A stretch of 64,000 nucleotides of DNA from Siphonodentalium dalli (GCA_032622095.1 CP136062.1:4588001-4652000), one strand, 5' to 3'. Shown: positions 46,216 through 57,300, counted from the stretch's first letter. The notes: a model not told the origin generated them from the letters alone. Made by a program: numbers and translations.

Positions 46216-46712
46216 CATGATGAGTGTATATACGCGTTTGGATGAACACCAACTGGATTGAAAGAGTCGACTTTCCTAAGATCACCGTGTTCACGTATAC
46301 TGGATATTCGGTGAATGTTCAAATGTAAAAATTATCAGTTAACGACAGTGGGCCTCTCCTTTCTGACGTGTCACCAATGATACTGAGCGACATTGAGGAA
46401 TCGGCAACCTGATGGCAGTATTGAATCCAGTGTTTACGTATTACAATGAGGGCACTGTTCACCAAAGTCTTGTCATGACATGAAGTTACATTGCATGTTC
46501 TTCACAAGTCATGCGTCCCTCAAAATCGTTGTGTGGCTTTTTAATAAAGCAGAGTCAATCAAGCATGCAAGCACTCAACGGGTTGACATCACATGTGGTC
46601 TCTTTAAAATGACGACGAAAATCCTAACGGATTAAGTATTGTAAATGTTTCGTCGGCTATTTAAAGAGACTGGAGTCTCATGTAGCTCAGTTCATAACTC
46701 ATAATGTATTCA
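46216..46712. other. Unassigned DNA
   Basis: No recognised feature. Confidence 0.25.
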
Positions 46713-46913
46713 CGCCCTGTAACCGACTTCCGCCAGTCCGGGGGATAAACTCAGTTCGGATGTAACGCCCTCTAACCAACTTCCGCCAGTCCGGGGGATA
46801 AACTCAGTTCGGATGTAACGCCCTCTAACCGACTTCCGCCAGTCCGGGGGATAAACTCAGTTCGGATGTAACGCCCTGTAACCGACTTCCGGGGGATAAA
46901 CTCAGTTCGGATG
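46713..46913 (+). repeat. 53-bp minisatellite, four units
   Basis: Starts at 46713, 46766, 46819 and 46872. The unit contains CGCCCTGTAACCGACTTCCG, CCAGTCCGGGGGATAAACTC and AGTTCGGATGTAA. The last unit lacks 11 bp (CCAGTCCGGGG region). Units 1-3 differ only at CTGTAA/CTCTAA and C/G in ACCGAC. Confidence 0.95.
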
Positions 46914-47070
46914 AGAAAAAGTGTCAACATTGCAATGAGCCACCTGAATATAACCGTTATATTTGTCATCAACAGTTCCTGCACCGCGAGGGAGCTTACA
47001 CTGTCGATCAGGCATAGCTTCGTAGACACAATAGTTATTTTCCTTCTAATTAGTATTTATGTTTTCTGTT

Positions 47071-47221
47071 AGTTTAATCATTTTTATGATCATAAAGTCG
47101 GCGTGTTTTGTCAAGTTTCCAGTTTCATGAGCACCATTAGCTCAACTGTTTGATATTTCTGTAATATAGCATTTAGTGAATGCGTGTGAAAAGAATCCAT
47201 AGATCTGCAATCGTTAACTTG
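47071..47221 (+). repeat. Segmental duplication F, copy 1
   Basis: Aligned with 49533-49675: TCAACTGTTTGATATTTCTG, TAATATAGCATTTAGTGAAT and GCGTGTGAAAA with ATCCATA-ATCTGCAATC. Copy 1 has an extra TTTCCAGTTTCA segment. Confidence 0.9.
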
Positions 47222-48198
47222 AAAATCATAACGGGGGGGGGGGGGGGACAAAGGGCAGTCAATCAAATCATTTGTTATATTTAGAAGCCAGTGGTGTACA
47301 TGTAAACAATTAACTGTAACAGTAATGTCGATGGTATGACCATTATTGGAGTGGTGGTAACGAAGTAAGGATATATGTCGTAAACGTGGCTATACACTGT
47401 CGCGGTAATGTTGTAAAATCCTGAATGGGGTGGGGGGGGGGGGGGGTATCTAAGTTGGCAACTTGGTACCAGTTTATATGGTATGGAATATCAATTACTG
47501 ATCAGATATAGATATGCAACAATAATATATACATGTTATTAAACGCAACTATACTGTCACGAAAAGCTTAGGTAAATATACATAACTATACATTGGGGAT
47601 AAGGGTGGGATGGGTTATGGAAGGGCCGTGGATTAGTATTGATTTCAATGTAATTTGCGTTGAATGCGGTGCACATTCAATCAAATGGTCTCTCAAATGT
47701 TAATAATAACTATATATAGTTACTTAGGTTTACTCGTTTAATAAAACCGATGTAGACGAGGGTATCTCATATATGAATGAAATTTAAGTGTGAATTGCGA
47801 TATTGAATAAATCTAATTCTAAGTTACCTTATGTGAATGCATGCCATAGTATTATATAGACAATGTAGATTCCGTCATCCCTGTCATTCGAATTATTTAT
47901 GTGTATCTATCTTATATACATGTGCACAATATTCAGAAATCAACGAACACACGCAGCCCAACTCCGCGGATCCATCGCAGCAAATGATTTCAAACGATAC
48001 TTGTTGACGCACGTAATGACGTAGTCGCGCGATTGAATGACGTCATAGTCAACAGGTGCTTGGCGTGGCAGGGCTGTATACATATGCCTGTGGGGAGGGG
48101 GATCACAGGGGGCTTCAGCAAGGATAGATAGCCATGATTGATATAAATTATCTTTTCAACAGTACTATTATGCATGCATGGCATTGAATGCATGGTAC
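47222..48198. other. Diverged satellite relatives and G-runs
   Basis: G-runs at 47234-47248 and 47434-47447 within sequence loosely related to the ~295-bp family (GTGGCTATACACTGTCGCGG then TGAATGGGGTGGGG). No gene supported. Confidence 0.35.
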
Positions 48199-48353
48199 CA
48201 TGACTGTACTGTCGTGGTAATAGTTATGAAACGGGAGGGGTAGCTAAAATTTCTTTATAATCTGATAGGTATCATGACGTTTAGATCATGATTGATATAA
48301 AATATTATCGTTTCAACAGTAATATTATGCATGCATGGCATAGCATGGTACCA

Positions 48354-48804
48354 TGACTGTACTGTCGTGGTACGAGTTATGAAACAGGAGGGGGTAGCTA
48401 AAATGTCCACACCAGTCCTGACTTAAATACAAACAAAGGAATAGTAATTGATGTCACGATGAGTATAGATACGAAAGTCAGCAAAGAAATGTTTATAATT
48501 TGAATATGTCATGTGCCGTGAATATATCATAGAAAGCTTTTTTAAAGTATATGAAACGCGGACAGTGGGTAATACCCGGGTGGGGTGGGGTGGCTGTGGA
48601 TATAGTATCGTTAATTAGATAATCATAGTCAACAGTTTCTTATTGGAACAGGGTAATATATAGATATTTGAAATAGTCAATATATAGAGCAATGAAACAA
48701 TTTTTTAAATGTATATATAAAATAGGTTGTCGTTTGTTGGAGTCCCCCCCCCCGGTGGTCCAGTCGGTAGATTGTTGGGCAAGTTTGTGAGTTGCTTTCC
48801 GGGG
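48354..48804 (+). repeat. Segmental duplication G, copy 1
   Basis: About 451 bp aligned end to end with 49071-49529: TGACTGTACTGTCGTGGTAC, GAAAGTCAGCAAAGAAATGT, GCGGACAGTGGGTAATACCC, GGGTGGGGTGGGGTGGCTGT and a C-run followed by GGTGGTCCAGTCGGTA. A further partial head lies at 48199-48260. Confidence 0.93.
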
Positions 48805-49070
48805 ATCGGCGGCCCCCATACGCAGCGGGACTATATATCTCGGCGAAATCAAGACCCGCGCGGTCTTTCCTCCACCCTTAAAATTGACAATGTCGCGCGT
48901 GGCCCAGTGGCTAGAACGACTATGAATCCTAATAAAGCAAACACAATGTTGTTTGTGAATAGGTATTAATAGGTTATCGTTAACAAAACAACTTGTTCAA
49001 TGTATATATAGAATAGGTTATCGTTTGTAAATAGGCATTAATATATGGTTAATATAACGTGTACCATGCA

Positions 49071-49529
49071 TGACTGTACTATCGTGGTACGAGTTATGAA
49101 ACAGGAGGGGGGTAGCTAAAATTTCCACACCAGTCCTGACTCAAATACCAAACCAAGGAATAGTAATTGATGTCATGATGAGTATAGACACGAAAGTCAG
49201 CAAAGAAATGTTTAAAATTTGAACATGTCATGTGCCGTGAATATATCCTAGAAAGCTTTTTTAAAGGTATATGAAACGCGGACAGTGGGTAATACCCGGG
49301 TGGGGTGGGGTGGCTGTGGATATAGTATCGTTAATTAGATAATCATAGTCAACAGTTTCTTATTGAAACAGGGTAATATATATATAGATATTTGAAATAG
49401 GCAATATATAGAGTAATGAAACAATTTTTTATTTGTATATATAAAATAGGTTGTCGTTTGTTGGAGTCCCCCCCCCCCCGTGGTCCAGTCGGTATATTGC
49501 TGAGCAAGTTTGTGAGTTGCTTTCCGGGG
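49071..49529 (+). repeat. Segmental duplication G, copy 2
   Basis: Near-identical to copy 1, with differences in the C-run length, a TATATATA expansion near 49380 and scattered substitutions. It ends at TTTCCGGGG, after which the sequence switches to duplication F. Confidence 0.93.
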
Positions 49530-49532
49530 TTT

Positions 49533-49675
49533 GTTTAACCATTTTTATGCTCACAACGTCGGCGTGTCTGTTATGAGCAAATTAGCTCAACTGTTTGATA
49601 TTTCTGTAATATAGCATTTAGTGAATGCGTGTGAAAATAATCCATATATCTGCAATCTTAACTTGGGTGTGTTTT
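49533..49675 (+). repeat. Segmental duplication F, copy 2
   Basis: Matches 47071-47221. Its junction directly after duplication G copy 2 is not shared with G copy 1, so the segment was assembled from separate duplication events. Confidence 0.9.
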
Positions 49676-50410
49676 ATCGAGCAGCTGCGAAAATGTATGA
49701 CAACGATAGTACGGAGCAATATTTTTCCACGCTAACAGTCAGTACGGAGTAGAGATAACGTTTATTGGATGCGACTTTTCAATATATCTGGAAAAAAATA
49801 CATAACGTCGATAGATTGCGTAGCTATAAAGAGTTCCCCCATATTCGGTATGTCAAATAACACTACAAAATGTAATTTGGCAACGCATTAAAGCGTCAAT
49901 TTATCTGTGTCACTCGTGTACAACTTTGGAGTACAAAGCACAAACGGTGTGCACAGTTGTCTATTATTCGGTGTATACTACACACATGGACATGTAGGCA
50001 TGGAATGGGGTTGAGATGTGTCTCACCTCACCAAAACTTTGGCTAATATCTTCAACAGTTATTCATTTCGTGGGAATATTAAAACAAAATTGTGTTGAAA
50101 TTGGCATTTTGATATCACAGCCAGCATATTTAGAGTGAAATTCGTTGTTTTAGACTAAAAGTGCGATGGGGAGCACATGACATTTCACATACTTGGATAT
50201 TAGGTGTAGCTCAAGAGAGTGTGCAGTTACACTTTCAGTGTGGACATCTCAAACGGCTGACATATGGGTCATGCTTTCTATCAATTAACATTTTCTAAAG
50301 TAATTGTCTTAATGTTATAGGCCTACGTACTACATGTATACACTGTATGTTCATCCATTATGCGATACGATTTATTTGCATATAAGCAACAACAGGGGCA
50401 ACCTGTTGCC
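49676..50410. other. Unassigned DNA
   Basis: No recognised feature. Confidence 0.25.
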
Positions 50411-50842
50411 AAAACAATACCACTCATAATAAAACAATACCACTCATAATAAAACAATACCACTCATAATAAAACAATACCACTCATAATAAAACAATAC
50501 CACTCATAATAAAACAATACCACTCATAATAAAACAATACCACTCATAATAAAACAATACCACTCATAATAAAACAATACCACTCATAATAAAACAATAC
50601 CACTCATAATAAAACAATACCACTCATAATAAAACAATACCACTCATAATAAAACAATACCACTCATAATAAAACAATACCACTCATAATAAAACAATAC
50701 CACTCATAATAAAACAATACCACTCATAATAAAACAATAATTTATAAATAGATAAAACAATACCACTCATAATAAAACAATAATTTATAAATAGATAAAA
50801 CAATACCACTCATAATAAAACAATAATTTATAAATAGATAAA
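50411..50842 (+). repeat. 20-bp satellite with a composite tail
   Basis: Sixteen consecutive copies of AAAACAATACCACTCATAAT with no substitution (50411-50730). A 43-bp composite then follows (the 20-mer plus AAAACAATAATTTATAAATAGAT), giving the tail to 50842. Confidence 0.97.
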
Positions 50843-50980
50843 AGTGAACATGACATGTCTAGCTTCAAGTATTGACATGTCTAGCTACATTTATTTTTAT
50901 TGCCTTTTGGCATGCATAATATTTATTCAGAACGGTTATCAAAGACGCACTGGAACACGTTGCACAATTTACAGCAAATA

Positions 50981-51193
50981 CAGTAATGCCCAAATTAATT
51001 GACCACTTAACCACAGCAGAATTATGGGTAATTTTTCAGGATTTAGTCGGAAATATGGCTTGTTTGCATTCATCGGAAAGCTCTCGGCTAGAACTTTCCG
51101 ATGAATGGCAACAAGCCATATTTCCGACTAAATCCTGAAAAATTACCCATAATTCTGCTGTGGTTAAGTGGTCAATTACTTTAGGCATTACTG
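50981..51193. mobile_element. Fully palindromic mariner-like MITE, copy 2
   Basis: 213 bp, flanked by TA (50979-50980 and 51194-51195), CAGT termini. Same length and structure as 25377-25589 with scattered substitutions. The apex differs (CTCGGCTAGAAC), and one base pair in the left arm is changed (GTTTGC for GTTGCC). Confidence 0.93.
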
Positions 51194-51195
51194 TA

Positions 51196-51579
51196 GATAT
51201 GTTTTCACCAAGTATAGTTAAAACCTCACCACTTATCGTACACTAGCGTTATCAACCTAATCGAGAATACACCTTTGTAAAATTGCAACAACCGTATCGT
51301 ATTTTGTGATAACTGATGCTTAAAACGCGATACTCGTCTATTTTACATAAAAACAGCAGCATTATAAGTACAATCGCTAAAGGCGTAAAGAAAACTAACA
51401 CTAAGGCCCTTCTTCGCCATGCAACCTCCCTGATCTGATATTTTCGTCGTAGCGACAAATCTACATGGCGATACTACGATATTGGGATGCCTATATATTC
51501 AATTCAATTCAAGTTTATTCTGATCGTCAAGTTGAGACATTACAGAGATATACGGACATAATCTCATATATATTTTGAA
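51196..51579. other. Unassigned DNA with a TTCAATTCAATTCAAGTTTA motif
   Basis: TTCAATTCAATTCAAGTTTA near 51498 is a phrase seen at 3' tails of some invertebrate retroelements; no element body is attached. The minus frame at 51252-51458 is not supported. Confidence 0.3.
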
Positions 51580-51895
51580 GACCTCTGTCTGTATGTCTGT
51601 CTGTCTGGTTGTCTGTCATTAATACAAATCTACGATTCTCGACCGATCGGGACGAAACTTGCTACGTGTGTGTAGTTTGAACAGGCGGTCGTCGTTGTCG
51701 TATTGGCGAGCCCGTGCTACGCCCGAGCAGCGCATGCGCAGACGAGATCTCGGAAATGGGTGTAGCTATCGACTTGAAATTTGGTATGTGAATGTATCTT
51801 GCCCCGAATACGAATTTTATCGGGACGCCGAGCCCGTGCGACGCCAGCTTCGCGCATGCGCAGACGAGAGCTCGGAAACGGGTGGAGCTATTTAA
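51580..51895 (+). repeat. Two-unit tandem repeat of ~150 bp
   Basis: GCGCATGCGCAGACGAGATCTCGGAAATGGGTGTAGCTAT and its neighbour share GCGCATGCGCAGACGAGA, CTCGGAAA-GGGTG-AGCTAT, GAGCCCGTGC-ACGCC and TTTATCGGGACG/ATCGGGACGAAAC. Overlapping frames on both strands (51659-51946) arise from this repeat. Confidence 0.7.
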
Positions 51896-52432
51896 GATTA
51901 CATATATAGTGCGCAAATTCTGTCTGAGTAATCTGTATGTGTCCAACTACCATGTTCTATATGGAGTTTATGGTTTCTTTTCCGGAAGGCCATGATATAG
52001 TTACTGCTCTGTTATCATCTAGCTTTAGTGTCCACAATTATGGTATGTATATGTCACGTAGTTTGCTTTTAACGCGCAGTACATGTTGGTTGGTCCAAAC
52101 AATAATCAAGCCTATGCACACACATATGTGTGTGGTGGAAGTTAGTGCTAACCACTATACTCTTGATCACACCAGTTCTCTGGTTATGTTAATTTTTTTG
52201 TAATGGCAATATATATATCATGTTCTGCATGGTTCATTTAAATATTTAATTTTGATACAATTTAATCAATATTTATATCCCGAACACATCAAATAAATAA
52301 TTAATTAAATTGACGAAGTTTTACTTGATTATTTTCCCAGAACGAGACTTGATTTTAGCGTTTGAATAATGTAGTACTCCGGTCTATCGGTAGCAGTCAA
52401 CATCACATTCTCTGAACTCTTGTTAACATATT
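51896..52432. other. Unassigned DNA
   Basis: No supported gene. Confidence 0.25.
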
Positions 52433-52729
52433 CTCCGTACTGGCGTTAACAACACTTTCGAGTGGTCTATCTCTTCTGTGACGATTCATGAAGAGTTCGC
52501 GATTGTTGGAACAAATAATGTTTCAGCAAGTTTTCGGTGCATGGTTTTTCCACAAATATGTCCCAATAAATGGGTATTAGCACTGGAATTGGGTCGTGAA
52601 ATAGATAAAACAGAGGTTTTGGTAGCTTATTCTCGTAAATTGTACGTAAATACTGCCAATCTCAAATATATAAAGTATGCTAAGTATAATCCCCATATTC
52701 AAAATCTGAGAATTGCTACATCGGTATAA
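52433..52729 (+). CDS. Unrecognised open frame, possible exon
   Basis: An open frame of about 98 codons with no in-frame ATG near its start. The translation includes VSASFRCMVFPQICPNKWVL, ALELGREIDKTEVLVAY and ends HIQNLRIATSV before a TAA. Composition is protein-like (balanced hydrophobic and charged residues), unlike most frames in this window. No family is recognised, and no clear acceptor site was fixed. It could be a terminal exon or a fragment of a mobile element; chance is not excluded. Confidence 0.2.
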   Translation, partial: LRTGVNNTFEWSISSVTIHEEFAIVGTNNVSASFRCMVFPQICPNKWVLALELGREIDKTEVLVAYSRKLYVNTANLKYIKYAKYNPHIQNLRIATSV

Positions 52730-53062
52730 AATCAATTAATGCCGTCAAAATCATTTTTTTTTTTTAAATTGGGTTATTGTGAGTAGTGTCCATTATTTGT
52801 CCTGCTCCGAACTGCGTTAGTCATATCCGTATCTGATTACAGTGTGTGGTATTCGTCGAGCTGCCTGGCCCCTCCTTCTGAATTACGTACATGTTGATAA
52901 TACTTTCCAGACGTTCAAATGAGCTATATATGTACGTTTTAATTTGTCAATTATCAAGCTTATCCTAATATATATATTGAGTGCCATTCGAACCTTTTCA
53001 CAAACTCAACCAGGTGGCCTACCAAGACAGACGAAATACTGTTTTCTGCCGCCACATCCCCG
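52730..53062. other. Unassigned DNA
   Basis: A T-run at 52756-52766; nothing else recognised. Confidence 0.25.
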
Positions 53063-53320
53063 TAGAGCTGCAACGATTCATCGTGATTTCGATGTATCGC
53101 GATACGCTTTCACACGATACGTGTATCGTATCGTGTGAATTTTAGGCTATCAATTGCGAAATTAAGCCATATTTACTGTGGTTTTTTGTATCGATTTAGG
53201 TAGAAAATCCTCGCAAAACATAGTTTTTGCTTATCGTGATACGTATCGTATCGTTGGTCATGTATCGTGATACGTATCGTATTGTGACAAACTTTCACAA
53301 AGTGTATCGTTGCAGCCCTA
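53063..53320. mobile_element. Short hAT-like MITE
   Basis: 258 bp. Left end TAGAGCTGCAACGATTCATC, right end complement TAGGGCTGCAACGATACAC. Internally it is dense in CGATACGTATCG-type inverted words, as in the 3259-4200 element, which is a plausible autonomous relative. The flanking 8-mers CATCCCCG and CATTTAAG match at only four positions, so the target duplication is weak or decayed. Confidence 0.75.
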
Positions 53321-54237
53321 CATTTAAGAAGAATTTGCTAATATAATAAACAAAGAAGCATTTCTATTTTCTGTATTCAATTTATGCTCTATTTATGACA
53401 ACCTTTCAACATATTTTAATTATTTCTTGGTAAACATGTACTAGTAGTATAACATATATGGAACATAACCATATATAATTTATAGTTCATTTGTCAGGTT
53501 ATGCGAGGAATAGAAGCAATAGATATTCTGCCATTTTTGTCAACTCTGTCACGTTCATATTCACCTTAAAAATGTTCAACCAAATTACATGTATTACAGT
53601 AAGTTCCAAATTTTGACCAAAGATAACTAAAATGTTCAGATCATGCAGAGATGGTAAGGGACATGGACATTCCAAAAAGGTTGGATTGATCCCTGTGAAT
53701 TTGACAAATTGTATATCAACTTCATATGTTTTCATGTGCAGGGAATTAGGTTGCTGACATATAAAGTGCGGCTGATACTATTTTTTACATTGATAAACTT
53801 TAAATGGTTTCAGTTCCACCAAGCTCAAGCCATATTTATCCAGGCCCGGAAGCAGATTCAATCGTATACAGTGTCTGGATCGTAACCATGGACAACCATC
53901 CGGGCCCGAATACATCCGGGTGGTTTGCACCGACAAGTCGTATAAATCTGGGCCGGATTCAACGTCAAATATGCACTCCATACAATACATGCAGAGTTTT
54001 GCTGTACCATTGGGAATGTACGAATATTGAATTTCTTGCAAAATAATTGACCCTGTATGGTCCTTCACATTTGGGTCTGTAAAATTGTTAAATTTTGCTC
54101 ACAAGCATCAGCATGCACACTAAAATACAAAAATTGTACTCTTAATTATAAGCTATGTATAACAGAGCAGCAACACATTAAACTGAAACTTATACTGGTA
54201 CCAGAGTTCTGTGTATTTATAACCATGTGATTTTCAG
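53321..54237. other. Unassigned DNA before the exon-like blocks
   Basis: Frames on both strands at 53778-54068 overlap each other and show no domain. CCGGGCCCG-like inverted words occur at 53841 and 53900. Confidence 0.3.
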
Positions 54238-54328
54238 TTTATCGAAAATATTGCCTGGTTCTTTCGGCTCGTGTGTGGTGATATGCCAGGATTTACCAAA
54301 GACATTGGCAAAGTTATCCCAATTTTTG
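54238..54328 (+). CDS. Exon-like block 1 of an unrecognised gene
   Basis: A 91-bp block preceded by a pyrimidine-poor but canonical TTTTCAG and followed by GTATAC. One frame reads FIENIAWFFRLVCGDMPG then FTKDIGKVIPIF; a second is also open (LSKILPGSFGSCVV...). The first looks more like protein. It would leave one base for the next codon. No family recognised. The block is only 47 bp from block 2. Confidence 0.35.
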
Positions 54329-54375
54329 GTATACATGTGTAATGATTTCTCATTTCCATTATAATTATTTTATAG

Positions 54376-54467
54376 GATTGATAGCTGCGAAAACAAGAAG
54401 GTGACGGATTCGATGAGGGATATCATCCGAGGCTGGCTTCCGGATGCAGATGCAGCTACCGTAACAG
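54376..54467 (+). CDS. Exon-like block 2 of an unrecognised gene
   Basis: 92 bp between TTTTATAG and GTTTGT. The only open frame reads DSCENKKVTDSMRDIIRGWL then PDADAATVT. GC content rises above the flanks, as expected for coding sequence. Its phase does not join cleanly to block 1 (off by one) or to the favoured frame of block 3. So an exon is missing, a splice site is misjudged, or the gene is decayed. Confidence 0.4.
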
Positions 54468-54894
54468 GTTTGTAACTAAATAATTTATGTTAACAATACA
54501 TGTCAACTTAATTTAGTTTCCTTTCTTCTCATTATTGACCCCTCGACATTCTGAAGGAAGTTTATCATTGACAACATCGCGATATATAACAATTGATAAG
54601 TACAATGTATAATATATGCAATATTTCATGAATAAAGTTTGCACAGTACATCCTTACATTTTATTTACAATTTGTGGGCAATGCGAGATCGAGTAAATGC
54701 GTATTGAAATTTGATTGTACATTAGTAACATCACAGTATAATGGGGTCCGAAATGGAAAACAGACCTATTAGTTTACTTGGCCTAATCTGTCTGTTTGTC
54801 CATCCGTTAACATTTTTGTTTCCGACCGGTAACTCGAGTAAGGATCATTTGATCTCAACCAAACTACTATGGTATGTGGCTGAATCATATCAAA

Positions 54895-55270
54895 ATGCAG
54901 GTCAAGTTCGAATATGGGTTCGGTCCGATGATTTTTACCAGAGTTGAGGTTCCTGTTTGACTTATAATTTTGATGTTTCCAGATGATATCTTTAGTTTTG
55001 GGTTATCGGATTGGAGCCAAATTTGGTATATGAGTTTCTCAGATTAAAATACAGGTCAAGTTCGAATATGGGTTCGGTCCGATGATTTTTACCAGAGTTA
55101 AGGTTCCTGTCTGTCTTATAATTTTGAGGTTTCCAGATGATATCTTTAGTTTTGGGTTATCGGATCGGAGCCAAATTTGGTATATGAGTTTCTCAGATTA
55201 AAATACAGGTCAAGTTCGAATATGGGTTCGGTCCGATGATTTTTATCAGAGTTATGGTTCCTGATCAACT
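54895..55270 (+). repeat. Tandem repeat, ~155-bp unit, GGTCAAGTTCGAATATGGGT
   Basis: Units at about 54899, 55051 and 55207 share GGTCAAGTTCGAATATGGGT, TCGGTCCGATGATTTTTACC, GGTTCCTG, AGATGATATCTTTAGTTTTG and GGAGCCAAATTTGGTATATG. The first two intervals are nearly identical. It lies in the putative intron between blocks 2 and 3. Confidence 0.9.
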
Positions 55271-55356
55271 TTGAATTTTGCCGTTTTGGGGTTTCTGATG
55301 ATGACTTAAGTATATGTTGTGTACAGTAGTAATAAACATTTTTTTCTGACAAACAG

Positions 55357-55465
55357 ACTGTATGAAGGTCTACTTCAGAACCCGTGGCTTACAGATGACC
55401 TTAAAGACAAGGGAAAGGAATATGATCACAAGAAAAGAATGAAGTTGTTGGAAAGAAAGAAAAGA
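55357..55465 (+). CDS. Exon-like block 3 of an unrecognised gene
   Basis: 109 bp after a T-rich tract and ACAAACAG, followed by the strong donor GTAAGT. The favoured frame gives 36 residues: LYEGLLQNPWLTDDLKDKG then KEYDHKKRMKLLERKKR, a basic, probably helical tail. It needs two bases from the previous exon and ends in phase 0. An alternative frame, in phase with block 2, gives 28 residues and then a stop. No family recognised. Confidence 0.45.
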
Positions 55466-56026
55466 GTAAGTACAATACAAATATTATGATTATGAGAGAC
55501 TAAGAGATTGCTTGATTATTCAAAATGTGGATCATCGCTTCCTCGCTGGTACTGCTAAGTCAACTTGAAAAGTAATTAACAGACTTGCAACTTACTAAAT
55601 CCTGTGGCATTACGACAATAAATGGGCCTGCTGACTGAGGCGTCCAGGGATAGCTGAAATTAACTGCAGTTAGAACTACTGGTTAAGGCCAAAGACAAAA
55701 GAGAAGTGGTTCTCGAGCACACTGCCACATTGACGTTGACCAGTCCTTCCAACGAGGACAACAAGGCAAGAGCATTTAGTTGCTCCCGTGAGTCAGAAGA
55801 CGGGTGTACAGTAAAACATCGGGCCTATTAGCCGTTAATCATTCCTGTCGGGGCGTTACTAAACCATTACACCCTCCAAAATCTTGTTATTGGTATATTA
55901 TTATGATACAGTGCTCTTTTAAAGCCTGCGATCATAGAAAACGCACAGGGAAGTAAATCCACATCCTGATACTAATGGAATTTATATTGCAATGTCACTA
56001 ATGCAGTGAAATGTTCTCTTTTTCAG

Positions 56027-56128
56027 GGGCTGCTGCTTGCAATCACATATCGGCATCAACCGAGTATATACACAAACTTTGGAACAACATGTGGACCGTA
56101 CAATCTACTCGTGCCGGGGTGTACATAA
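56027..56128 (+). CDS. Exon-like block 4 with stop codon
   Basis: It follows TTCTCTTTTTCAG, a good acceptor tract. In phase 0, matching the favoured frame of block 3, it reads GLLLAITYRHQPSIYTNFGT then TCGPYNLLVPGCT and stops at TAA 56126-56128. This would be the 3' coding end. No AATAAA-type signal was confirmed downstream. It is the least certain block, because a 33-codon frame is not rare by chance. Confidence 0.3.
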   Translation, partial: GLLLAITYRHQPSIYTNFGTTCGPYNLLVPGCT

Positions 56129-57016
56129 CACTACACAGATAGTACTTGTGCGATTGTGACTGAAAAATATGTTTACATAACACAGAGTGCTAACATGATG
56201 ATAACATGCCGCAATTTACGCGATATTTATGACTGGTATAAGTACCAGGTTTGTCTATAATATAATATTATTTCTGTTTATGGTGGTTTTAATGGATGTG
56301 ACTATTTTAACAGCAATAGCCACGGCAACGCTTACCGTATCTTTAACAAGATCCTCATGGACGTATTATTTTCTTCAATTTGGTATGACAACCCGCTAAT
56401 AAACCATGGTATCATAACCAAACGGTACCGTAACCCCACCACAGTGACCAGTTTGATACCGCTGTTGATACCGTATACTATCGGTAATACCGTGGTCATT
56501 AACGGGGTATCACCAATTTTGATTATACATGTAGTGGTATGTTCCATATAGCCGTCCACATTTCTGCACCGACAGCGATGAAATTTGACATGAATACCGA
56601 TCCAAGTATGTATTTCTGCACTTCGTGCAACATGGTCTGGATCTGGTTTCTTTCCATTGTCGCATTTTGACGTTATGACGTCATCTGCATTGACATACCG
56701 GTTTCTCGAGAAGTAATGGCCAAATCGCACTGAAATTTTGTGCGGGCGTGTATAACCGAAATGAAAACAGACACATCATTACATGTATTGTGTATTATCT
56801 AATGCTGTTTATGTGTATGTCCCACAGGAGCCCCGTATGTATAAGAGAATGCACCTGCTTACATGTACAAGGTCGAGGTAAATATTGTTAGGCCAATGTG
56901 CTCTCTTCTAAATACATGTGAGTGTTTTCGAAAATTTTCAGGAAGCTCCAGTCATGGAAGTGTTAACCAGTGATGGTGTGAGATTGAATTTGGGGATATA
57001 TGCATACCAGCCGCAT
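56129..57016. other. Unassigned DNA
   Basis: Overlapping frames on both strands at 56332-56730 have no domain. A CRE-like TGACGTCA-like word (TTATGACGTCAT) lies near 56675. Confidence 0.3.
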
Positions 57017-57300
57017 TTTTAGCTCAACTTTACTGTGTAAAGTTTGAGCTACTGCCATGGCTTGGTATCCGTCGTCCGTGTGTGTGTGTGCGTGTGCGTG
57101 TGTGTGAGACATCAACAATGCAGGCTACAAGTCGTACCTTTGGTCGGATCATTATGAAATTTGTCATAGCTTTTGACATCAACATTTAGACCAGAACGAT
57201 TCACCTTGGTGTCATTCAGTAGATTCACATGTGTCTCGTGGGTTCAATACTGTCCATATATATGACATTACGGTCAGCGCCAAATAAACGTGAGCTAAAA
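57017..57300. mobile_element. Single-unit TTTTAGCTCAAC-family element with inverted ends
   Basis: Begins TTTTAGCTCAACTTTACTGT and ends TGAGCTAAAA, giving a 10-bp terminal inverted repeat (TTTTAGCTCA). It contains one unit of the family tandem repeat (CAGGCTACAAGTCGTACC, GATCATTATGAAATTTGTCA) and a (GT)n tract at 57079-57110. It is the only copy here where both ends are visible. Confidence 0.7.

Noticed and set aside
48880-48935. GTGGCCCAGTGGCTAGAACG as a pol III A box of a tRNA or SINE
   Set aside because: No B box at a suitable distance downstream and no second copy with the same head.
50411-50842. Regular 20-bp repeats considered as a CRISPR array
   Set aside because: Units are directly abutting with no unique spacers, and the sequence is eukaryotic.
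53804-54046. Frame containing DNHPGPN, recalling the NPGP motif of 2A-like peptides in some non-LTR elements
   Set aside because: The consensus D-x-E-x-N-P-G-P is not met, and no other retroelement feature is adjacent.
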